Source of the DNA: CAZVWH01 sp964631175
Lineage (GTDB): Bacteria > Planctomycetota > Phycisphaerae > Sedimentisphaerales > Anaerobacaceae
DNA: 6,012 nucleotides
Assembly: GCA_964631175.1 (NCBI GenBank)
Contig: CAZVWH010000139.1
Span: 1-6,012, forward strand
Direction: 5' to 3'
Shown: positions 1 through 5,113 of the stretch, in pieces
How the letters are laid out: every line of letters starts with the position of its first letter
How positions within the stretch are numbered: position 1 is the first letter of the stretch
The notes under the pieces: model-generated
What the model saw: only the letters and a program-made list of their open reading frames with translations
Told to the model about the DNA's origin: nothing
Databases searched by the model: none
Translations under genes and position numbers: made by a program

Positions 1-1
1 A

Positions 2-523
2 GGTGAGTTGCCTATAGTTTTTCAAAGTGTGCCTGGCCACAGGAAAGACTCGCTGCTGGTGCATGATGGGGAACCTACAAAAGGCGGCAGGTGCTTCCCT
101 GCTGATACGCTCGTTTGGGTAAATGGGACACAGGTTAGAATCTCGCAGGTTACTCAAGGGCAAAAAATTAGTATGCTTGAACCAGTTGAGGCGATGAGTT
201 GCTCGGCCCAAACGGTATCGTTCAGGCAGGTTGAACGCGTAGAAGAGCACGAGGGAGCGTTCCAATGCTATGATGTTGTGCTTGAAACCGGAGACTGCAT
301 TAGCGTGGCAAGCTCACACCTGTTTCTGCTTGATTCGCAGCGATGGGTCCCCGTCCAGGACCTCAAAGCTGGCTTGAAGCTAATGTCATTAAAGGGACCC
401 GTCAGCATCAAGAGCGTTATAAAAAGGGTAGCGCCCTTTGTTGGCAAGGTTTATAATCTTAAGATAAAAGATGCAGAAAGGTATTATGTGGGCAAGGATG
501 GGCTTATCGTGCGCGATTGGTAA
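2..523 (+). CDS. Hint-domain (intein/hedgehog-like) protein, C-terminal part, probably cut by window start
   Basis: The reading frame is open to the left edge. A TTG at 8 is the first possible start in the window, but the purine-rich AGGTGAG directly abuts it, too close for a ribosome site, so a longer upstream protein is more likely. Numbered from that TTG, the sequence shows a Hint fold: C29 opens block A (CFPADTLVWVNGTQVRI), H104 sits in a block-B-like SSHLFLL, W113-G122 (WVPVQDLKAG) is the usual loop motif, and GKVYNLKI followed by YYVGKDGLIVRDW forms the last strands. In the family, the N-terminal Cys performs an N-S acyl shift that cleaves the preceding polypeptide. The protein stops straight after the last strand, with no C-extein and with Asp-Trp where inteins have Asn before Cys/Ser/Thr. 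This suggests N-side cleavage or ligation rather than splicing. The residues before C29 show no domain I recognise. The Hint assignment is fairly sure; cargo and role are unknown. Confidence 0.75.
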   Translation, partial: GELPIVFQSVPGHRKDSLLVHDGEPTKGGRCFPADTLVWVNGTQVRISQVTQGQKISMLEPVEAMSCSAQTVSFRQVERVEEHEGAFQCYDVVLETGDCISVASSHLFLLDSQRWVPVQDLKAGLKLMSLKGPVSIKSVIKRVAPFVGKVYNLKIKDAERYYVGKDGLIVRDW

Positions 524-593
524 TAAGACGTATCGTTGGCGCAGTAATCAGCCCCTATGGCATCGCATCGAATAGTTGCTTCGGCTGCTAAAG

Positions 594-625
594 AAGCGGC
601 CTTGTGCACAAGCATAGGGCCGCTT
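594..625 (+). terminator. Terminator-like hairpin downstream of the Hint gene
   Basis: The 8-bp arms AAGCGGCC (594-601) and GGCCGCTT (618-625) are perfect inverted repeats. The loop contains a second palindrome, TTGTGCACAA (602-611). The hairpin lies about 70 bases after the Hint stop codon and is GC-rich, but only a run of three T follows, so it is not a textbook intrinsic terminator. Confidence 0.45.
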
Positions 626-640
626 TGCATCAATTCTACA

Positions 641-779
641 GTTATACCAATTGTGATTAATCCTTGCGCCTCACATATTTAAGGCAGCATGTGGATTCAA
701 TATATATTGGCTCAGCAGCGCCATGAATCACATCAGATAACCCGGCAAAAGCGCTGTAATTAAGTACGATTGCTATTAC
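641..779. repeat. MITE-like inverted-repeat element, copy 1 (CAATTGTAATTAA family)
   Basis: The left arm (641-670, core ATACCAATTGTGATTAATCC) and the right arm (751-779) are imperfect inverted repeats of about 28 bp. The right arm, reverse-complemented, matches the copy-2 left arm at about 22 of 28 positions. An inner imperfect stem, ATGTGGATTCA (689-699) with TGAATCACAT (724-733), means most of the roughly 140-bp unit can fold as one hairpin. There is no coding capacity. The size, terminal inverted repeats and second nearby copy fit a non-autonomous mobile or structured repeat; no target duplication was identified. Confidence 0.6.
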
Positions 780-806
780 ACTAACATATAAACATATACC
801 TGTACT

Positions 807-840
807 TATTAGCAGTTTCTTTTAGCAGAAACTGCTAATA
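807..840. repeat. Perfect 13-bp hairpin between the two MITE-like elements
   Basis: TATTAGCAGTTTC (807-819) and GAAACTGCTAATA (828-840) are exact inverted repeats with an 8-base loop (820-827). The hairpin lies between the two CAATTG-type elements in a convergent intergenic region. It could be a bidirectional transcription terminator or RNA-stabilising stem, but neither flank carries a clear T run. It does not resemble the flanking element arms. Confidence 0.5.
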
Positions 841-860
841 TCTGAAAATCATTCGATTGT

Positions 861-1015
861 ATTATAGCAATTGTAATTAAATATTGCGCTTTGCATAAAG
901 GCCGGCAAGACATCCCCCAAGCCTTCGACAAGCTCAGGCGGGGCGCTGCGCTTGAGGCTGCCCTCCATATGTGCCAAACGCACGAAGCGCAGTAATTTAA
1001 TGCAATTGGTATTAT
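861..1015. repeat. MITE-like inverted-repeat element, copy 2, with nested REP-like core
   Basis: The left arm (861-893) and the right arm (983-1015) are imperfect inverted repeats, both containing CAATTG and GCGC at matching positions. The copy-1 and copy-2 left arms (644-669 and 864-889) match at 21 of 26 positions in the same orientation. The interior is GC-richer and holds CCTTCGACAAGCTCAGG (922-938), a short word related to one inside rnpA. The element has no gene. A minus-strand open frame across it looks accidental and carries the LSLSK translation signature of this REP word. Confidence 0.6.
922..938. repeat. REP-like word CCTGAGCTTGTCGAAGG (minus-strand reading)
   Basis: The 17-bp word matches 16 of 17 positions with 2479-2495 inside rnpA. 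From memory, this word is a common dispersed repeat in environmental bacterial genomes, where it appears in proteins as PELVEG or LSLSK depending on frame. Here it lies in the interior of the second MITE-like element, which suggests nested insertion. Confidence 0.6.
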
Positions 1016-1024
1016 ATGCACTTA

Positions 1025-1059
1025 TGCTAAAAGAGCCGCCAATAACTTAGCATCTTGGC
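1025..1059 (-). terminator. Weak candidate terminator after mlaD
   Basis: Just past the mlaD stop, the - strand can form GCCAA (from 1055-1059) with TTGGC (1038-1042), followed by CGGCTCTTTT. A competing 6-bp stem TGCTAA/TTAGCA (1025-1030 with 1047-1052) overlaps it. Both stems are short and the T run is only four bases, so this is tentative. Confidence 0.25.
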
Positions 1060-1070
1060 AATACATAGTA

Positions 1071-2054
1071 TTACTTTAGTTTGATCGGCAGACCTTTGTC
1101 CCGAGATTTAGCTAAAAAAGATTCTAACTCTTTTAATAGCAATTGCATTTGATCAGCGTTTTCGAGCATACTTTCGTATAATCGTCCGTCATTGACGAGC
1201 TTGGCAACAGTTCCTTCGCCGCTATTGGCCTTTTCTAAAATCACTCGTAATTGTGATGCTGCTTCACTTAGTTGTTCGCTCGTATCAATCAAGGTGGTAA
1301 CAAGCCTTTCTGCTTTGGCATCGGCATTTTGCATAGTTTTGGTCCCGGCAGCGGCAAATTCTCGGAACTCTTTTAACGTCTGCTCAGCTTGCCGCATGGT
1401 CTCTACAGCATGCTCTGATACCTCAGACATATTAGCCAGCGTCTTCTTGAGATTATCTTTGCTGTTGGGATCACCGATGATATCCTTGACGTGATCTATA
1501 AGACTCTTTAGGCTTTCAGCTATGTTCTCAAATTTTTCCTGACTTTCTTCCGGGAAAAACTCACTGGTCATACCGGTCGATCCCTGCTTCAGCATTCCGT
1601 CAACTAAAAACCTCGTCTCCGGTCGATTTGGGTCAGTCATCGGAGCCGGAAGCTTAGCAGGATCAACGGTCAGCTCAATATAACTGCTACCGAGGCCTCG
1701 CGTCATTAATTTTATCTCTACATTAGAAGGAATATTCCGATATTTCTTGTCAATGCTCAAAGCAATCATTGACTGATGATATTCGAGCCCGGTTTTCAAG
1801 TCGCGACGTATTTCCGGTGCCATAACCTTTGTAACTCTGCCGATCTGATACCCACAAAATTGCACAGGCGTATCTTTTTGGACACCGGGTGCAGTAGGAA
1901 ATTGAACAAATACATCGAAAGAGCTGATTTTGGTCACAGCCGTCGGTATATCTCCGAACTTAAATATAAGCCATACCAGCGCAAATACAGCTAATATTAC
2001 AAAAAGGCCTACAATAATATTGCGCCTTTTTTGAATAGTTTCGTAGTCGCTCAC
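1071..2054 (-). CDS. MlaD-like MCE-domain lipid transport protein
   Basis: The 327-residue protein has a short cytoplasmic N-terminus (KRRN), one membrane anchor at about residues 13-31, and an MCE domain at about 44-132. The domain shows the expected VQFPTAPGVQKDTPV...GYQIGRVTKV and ending RGLGSSYIELTVDP. A long, mostly helical region follows (about 165-315), rich in Ala, Glu and Leu heptad-like spacing, then GEGTVAKLVNDGRLYESML and the end GLPIKLK, which looks complete. Family members are the substrate-binding subunits of MCE-type ABC systems that move phospholipids or other lipids across the periplasm. They normally work with an MlaE permease and MlaF ATPase, neither of which is in the window. 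The GTG start at 2054 overlaps the upstream merR stop as GTGA; AAAGGAAA at 2061-2068 is a plausible ribosome site. Family is secure; substrate is unknown. Confidence 0.92.
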   Translation of the reverse strand: MSDYETIQKRRNIIVGLFVILAVFALVWLIFKFGDIPTAVTKISSFDVFVQFPTAPGVQKDTPVQFCGYQIGRVTKVMAPEIRRDLKTGLEYHQSMIALSIDKKYRNIPSNVEIKLMTRGLGSSYIELTVDPAKLPAPMTDPNRPETRFLVDGMLKQGSTGMTSEFFPEESQEKFENIAESLKSLIDHVKDIIGDPNSKDNLKKTLANMSEVSEHAVETMRQAEQTLKEFREFAAAGTKTMQNADAKAERLVTTLIDTSEQLSEAASQLRVILEKANSGEGTVAKLVNDGRLYESMLENADQMQLLLKELESFLAKSRDKGLPIKLK

Positions 2055-2311
2055 AGTTCATTTCCTTTCGAGTCGGAACGGCTTTGGAGAAACAGCTCCC
2101 TTATGGCACGCAAAGGATAGCCGCTGATATTTAGCTTATTGATCAGCTTTATTCGCTCTATGCACCTTTCATCGAACAGCCGCCTACCGGTTGGCGTAAC
2201 ATCTGCAGGCTCAAGCAAACCGACCATAAGGTAGTATTGCAAAGTTTGCCGGGAAATGCCAGCTTTTTTCGCTGCTGTCCCTATGGGTAGTAATTTGCGT
2301 TTATCGCTCAA
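2051..2311 (-). CDS. Minimal MerR-type winged-HTH protein
   Basis: The 86-residue protein is almost entirely a MerR-like DNA-binding domain. The helix-turn-helix is at about residues 9-28 (PIGTAAKKAGISRQTLQYY). The wing follows (LLEPADVTPTGRRLFDE), then the second helical pair (RIKLINKLNISGYPLRAIRELF). There is no dimerisation coiled coil or effector domain of usual MerR length, so it may act as a small DNA-binding partner or local regulator. The start is TTG at 2311; GAGGT at 2318-2322 lies six bases upstream, and an in-frame TGA at 2321-2323 rules out a longer form. The gene overlaps mlaD by four bases, suggesting translational coupling. Regulation of the mlaD unit is a guess from position only. 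Confidence 0.85.
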   Translation of the reverse strand: MSDKRKLLPIGTAAKKAGISRQTLQYYLMVGLLEPADVTPTGRRLFDERCIERIKLINKLNISGYPLRAIRELFLQSRSDSKGNEL

Positions 2312-2325
2312 ATCCCAACCTCAAA

Positions 2326-2380
2326 GAATTCAGAATTTTGAATTTAGAATGTAGAGTTTGTAATTCTCAATTCAAATTTT
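2326..2380. repeat. AT-rich GAATTT-type hairpin repeat between rnpA and merR
   Basis: The rnpA-merR gap consists almost wholly of variants of the words GAATTTAGAAT and GAATTC. ATTTTGAATT (2335-2344) and AATTCAAATT (2369-2378) form an imperfect stem. The composition resembles the arms of the larger element at 4687-4909. The repeat runs up to the rnpA stop codon (2379-2381). Confidence 0.5.
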
Positions 2381-2801
2381 ATTTTATCTTCTCAACTATT
2401 TCTTTTACCAGAGCTAAAAACGAATTTTGTACCTGCTCAAATGTCGGTTGACTAATGGTTTTTTTGGAATCAATCGACCCTTCGGCAAGCTCAGGGCAGG
2501 CTTTATTTGATTTTTTCGACCATTTAGGCGAAATCATAAGTAAATAATCAAAACCGGCTGGCACGCCTAAGGCGTGTTGCCGAAAGGCTTCTCTTAACAA
2601 TCGTTTCAGTCGATTACGTACAACCGCATTACCACATGATTTGCTGACAGAGACGCCCAGTCGTGGATAATCATATTTGTTTTCCGCCATATATAGCATA
2701 AGAAATCCGTCAGTGGCACAGAGATTACGAGCCAGAACAGTTTTGAATTGCTTGTTGTTGACAAGTCTTTTATCTTTTCCAAAAGAAAAACGCTTCAACA
2801 T
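2379..2801 (-). CDS. rnpA: Ribonuclease P protein component
   Basis: This is the protein subunit of RNase P, which binds the catalytic RNA and helps remove the 5' leader of pre-tRNAs. It shows the family layout: N-terminal basic segment FSFGKDKRLVNNKQFK, strand LGVSVSKSCGNAVVRN, and the signature helix RNRLKRLLREAFR at residues 62-74. GFDYLLMISPKW and a C-terminal helix QVQNSFLALVKEIVEKI complete it. At 140 residues it is longer than the usual 110-120. The excess includes ACPELAEGS (residues 101-109), encoded by a 27-bp REP-like insert in the loop before the last helix. The ATG at 2801 gives the normal family N-terminus, although GGTGG lies very close upstream; a TTG at the next codon would be better spaced. 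rpmH, the usual neighbour, is absent here. The family is certain. Confidence 0.95.
   Translation of the reverse strand: MLKRFSFGKDKRLVNNKQFKTVLARNLCATDGFLMLYMAENKYDYPRLGVSVSKSCGNAVVRNRLKRLLREAFRQHALGVPAGFDYLLMISPKWSKKSNKACPELAEGSIDSKKTISQPTFEQVQNSFLALVKEIVEKIK
2475..2501. repeat. In-frame 27-bp REP-like insert in rnpA
   Basis: CGACCCTTCGGCAAGCTCAG and the adjoining GGCAGGC encode exactly nine residues, ACPELAEGS, on the - strand. Positions 2479-2495 match 922-938 at 16 of 17 bases. The length is a multiple of three and the conserved C-terminal helix resumes after it, so the gene remains open. Confidence 0.7.
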
Positions 2802-2813
2802 TCCACCATATTT

Positions 2814-2877
2814 CAGAAGTCAGATGTCAGAAGAGTGAAGACAGAAATTCCATCCTTTGTCCTCTGTCCTCACTTCC
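2814..2877. repeat. GACAGA-type hairpin repeat between antiporter and rnpA
   Basis: CAGAAGTCAGATGTCAGAAG starts a purine-rich arm, and TGTCCTCTGTCCTC closes it. AGTGAAGACAGA (2834-2845) pairs with TCTGTCCTCACT (2863-2874) at 11 of 12 positions around a 17-base loop. The 14-bp word at 2858-2871 recurs at 5310-5323 inside uppS. The repeat fills the 77-bp gap between the antiporter stop and the rnpA start; there is no T run supporting a terminator. Confidence 0.6.
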
Positions 2878-2878
2878 A

Positions 2879-4579
2879 TTAGCCGGTTGCCAGAGCTATT
2901 CCTTCCGCCGCTTTCCGTCTATTTAGAACCTCCGCACTTATTTTCCGGAACGTTTTAGCATAATCTAAAACACCGACAAGCTCATCGCTATCTTGATCGG
3001 CTACTACCGGTATATTTTCTAAATGATACCTTCTCATGTGCTCTATGATCTCTTCAAGCGGCTTATTTGGCGTCGTCTTGTCCAGCACAGGCTCGGCAAC
3101 ATCACAAGCCAACAACCAGCCGGCAAATTCCCTATTCGCAAATATCTCTTTAATATCTGGAATAGTAATTATACCTATTAGTCGTGATTGAGCATCAACA
3201 ACCGGATAATACAGACTATCAGTTGTGCTGAATACCTCAAGAATTTGCTGCAGTGGTAAATCCTGTGGAATGCTTGTCGGCTTAGTATCCATGACATCTT
3301 TAACTGTGTATATCTTTATCAGGTCTTCTTCAGTTATATTCAGTCCTACTTCGCCAGCCTTTTTAACACCAACCTTGACTAAAATAGGTCCCAGTATCTC
3401 CATTAAGAACGTTGCTGTCATGGTTACCATAATAATCGTGTGAGCAAGCTCTCCCTGAAACTGCTGACTGGCTAAAATAGCAAGGCCGATAGCAACGCCG
3501 GCTTGAGGCAAAAGACAAATTCCCAGATATTTACGAACTACCGCCGGAGCGCCTGAATACTTGGCGCCGAACCAGGAACCGGTCATTTTACCTGCTGCTC
3601 TAAATAGAGTGTAGAATATTATAAGAATAACCATCCATAAGCTTAATTTGCCAAACTTCATATGTGCCCCGGCAAGCACAAAAAATGAGATGTAGATTGG
3701 GGGTGTGAATCTTTCGATGAGCTTAAACATACCCTTACTCTCACGAGGCATTAAGTTGGCGATCGTTATGCCCAATGTCATGGCAGGCAGAATCGGGTCG
3801 ATCCGTGGTATCATCGAAACACCAACGACGAGTAAAAGCGACGCCAATGCAAATTCTAAAATTTTATCCTCAGCTCTGACGAACTTCAGAAAAAGATAGA
3901 GTAGTACTGCCGCTAAGAATCCCAATGCTACTGCACCGACTATTTCTCCGAACAGCACAAGCATAGTAGTGACAACAGAATCGTGACCTGTGCCGGTAAG
4001 AGCCTTTGCTCCGGTTGCTGCGCCGCGGTAGAGCAAAAGTGCCAGAGCGTCGTCCAGAGCGATAATGGCCAGTATTGTAGCCGTAAGAGGTCCCCTTGTT
4101 TTATATTCCCATAATACATTAGCTGTTGCTGCCGGTGCCGTTGCCGAGGAGATGGCACCAAAAACAAGTCCCATCGCAATTGAAGTATGTGATTGGCCTG
4201 TTACGACCCACATTACCATTGATGTCACCACCGCCACCAGAAAAAAAGCTCCGAGACCCTGGGAGAAAAGTATCACGAAGAACTGCTTACCATATTTCTT
4301 AAACACCTCTGCCCGAAGCTCCGCCCCAATCATAAATCCTATGACGCCCAGCGCGAACATTGTCAGCGGCTCAAGGGCTTCAGTGGTTTCGGTAGTTATC
4401 AAACCAAAGACGTCTCCAAGGAGTATCCCAACAATGATACAACCGACGACTTGAGGGACATGCAGCTCTTGAATAAGACGAGCACCTAAAGCCCCGCCCA
4501 AAATGACCACAGCGAATAGCAAGACCACATTCAAATGGCCAAAAAGCTCAGTGCTCGTGGCGAGAAATAAATAAAACAT
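2879..4579 (-). CDS. CPA2-type cation:proton antiporter with C-terminal tandem CBS domains
   Basis: The 566-residue protein is an inner-membrane exchanger of the Na+/H+ exchanger (PF00999) fold. Residues about 15-400 hold roughly a dozen hydrophobic segments. The unwound-helix motif ATAPAATANV (about 146-155) and the acidic pair ALDDALAL (D176, D177) are the expected ion-binding elements; the Asp-Asp pair is typical of electrogenic CPA2 members. Two CBS domains follow at about 425-478 (VKDVMDTKPTSI...GIITIPDIKEIF) and 492-541 (VLDKTTPNKPLEEII...GVLDYAKTF). In other proteins such pairs bind adenine nucleotides and gate activity, so energy or nucleotide control is inferred. The exchanged ion (Na+, K+) cannot be told from sequence. 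The ATG at 4579 has no strong ribosome site. It reads toward rnpA with a 77-bp gap, so co-transcription is possible. Confidence 0.93.
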   Translation of the reverse strand: MFYLFLATSTELFGHLNVVLLFAVVILGGALGARLIQELHVPQVVGCIIVGILLGDVFGLITTETTEALEPLTMFALGVIGFMIGAELRAEVFKKYGKQFFVILFSQGLGAFFLVAVVTSMVMWVVTGQSHTSIAMGLVFGAISSATAPAATANVLWEYKTRGPLTATILAIIALDDALALLLYRGAATGAKALTGTGHDSVVTTMLVLFGEIVGAVALGFLAAVLLYLFLKFVRAEDKILEFALASLLLVVGVSMIPRIDPILPAMTLGITIANLMPRESKGMFKLIERFTPPIYISFFVLAGAHMKFGKLSLWMVILIIFYTLFRAAGKMTGSWFGAKYSGAPAVVRKYLGICLLPQAGVAIGLAILASQQFQGELAHTIIMVTMTATFLMEILGPILVKVGVKKAGEVGLNITEEDLIKIYTVKDVMDTKPTSIPQDLPLQQILEVFSTTDSLYYPVVDAQSRLIGIITIPDIKEIFANREFAGWLLACDVAEPVLDKTTPNKPLEEIIEHMRRYHLENIPVVADQDSDELVGVLDYAKTFRKISAEVLNRRKAAEGIALATG

Positions 4580-4651
4580 AGTTATCTGTCGTAAGTTTCA
4601 GGCGGCTTTCTGCAGCAATCCGCTCGTGGAATGTAATTCCTGCCGATCTCA

Positions 4652-4679
4652 AATATAAGGTTATCTGTGTATCAGACAA
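4652..4679 (-). promoter_or_regulatory. Candidate sigma70-like promoter for the antiporter
   Basis: On the - strand TTGTCT (4674-4679) and TATATT (4652-4657) are separated by 16 bases, matching TTGACA at 4 of 6 and TATAAT at 5 of 6. It would start transcription near 4645, leaving a leader of about 65 bases before the ATG. It lies just outside the inverted-repeat element at 4687-4909. The assignment is by consensus only. Confidence 0.4.
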
Positions 4680-4686
4680 AAACTTA

Positions 4687-4909
4687 TTCAAATCCTAAAT
4701 TCTAATAACTAAATCAGAAACAAATCTAAAATTCAAATATTAAATTCGCAGAATGGCCAGGCCCATGTCCAAAACAAATTGTCCATTCTCCGTAGTGACC
4801 CTGACCACCGTCCCTTAGGCACTGCATAGGGCAGGTTACGAAGGGTGAATTTTATATTTTGGTCATTTGAAATTGTTTAGAACTTAGAGCTTAGAATTTA
4901 GGATTTGAA
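4687..4909. repeat. Inverted-repeat element with AT-rich arms and GC-richer core
   Basis: TTCAAATCCTAAATTCTAA (4687-4705) and TTAGAATTTAGGATTTGAA (4891-4909) are exact 19-bp inverted repeats. Both arms continue inward with degenerate CTAAATT/GAACTTAG words. The core (about 4750-4848) is GC-richer and distinct, with small stems such as CCCTT (4812-4816) with AAGGG (4841-4845). It contains no recognisable gene. The size and ends fit a MITE-like or large hairpin repeat. Confidence 0.65.
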
Positions 4910-4965
4910 ATCTTCTTCGCGAAAGCTCCAAAAAATAATCTGTATTTCAGCATAGAACTAAGTTA

Positions 4966-5113
4966 AGAGTGCCTAAAGTGAACTAAAGTGACTTAAAGTT
5001 ATCCTTTCCTTCATGGCATAGTCTTTTGCCGTGCCGGACTGCCGGATAATTTTAGAACTTTAGGTACTCCAAACTTTAGGCACTTCGCACTTTAGTCACT
5101 TTAGCTCACTTTA
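4966..5113. repeat. CTAAAGTG-type inverted-repeat element overlapping the uppS 3' end
   Basis: GTGAACTAAAGTGACTTAAA (from 4978) and its near complement ACTTTAGTCACTTTAGCTCA (5089-5108) form arms of about 21 bp differing by one substitution and one inserted base. Further CTAAAGTGCC-like words occur on both sides. TTATCC (4999-5004) with GGATAA (5044-5049) extends the stem inward. The right arm runs into the uppS coding end, so the last residues and TGA stop (5106-5108) lie in the repeat. It could double as a terminator, but no clear T run was seen. Confidence 0.65.

Noticed and set aside
809..1021. 70-codon open frame on the - strand
   Set aside because: It runs through the hairpin and the whole second inverted-repeat element. 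Its translation reflects the REP word (RLSLSKAW) and it resembles no protein family I know.
1192..1494. 100-codon + strand frame opposite mlaD
   Set aside because: It lies wholly antisense to a well-supported MCE gene and its low-complexity Ser/Ala/Val content is what the complementary coiled-coil codons give.
4065..4454. 129-codon + strand frame opposite the antiporter
   Set aside because: It is antisense to conserved membrane segments including the Asp-Asp motif and has no recognisable domain.
4726..4827. 33-codon - strand frame in the core of the 4687-4909 element
   Set aside because: There is no clear ribosome site, it ends in the repeat arm, and no family is recognised; kept only as part of a finding.
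4750..4848. Riboswitch or known structured RNA
   Set aside because: Small stems exist, but no known riboswitch signature was recognised and the segment sits inside an inverted-repeat element.
4580..5105. CRISPR array or tandem repeat array
   Set aside because: Short words recur, but spacing is irregular, the arms are inverted rather than direct, and there are no uniform spacers.
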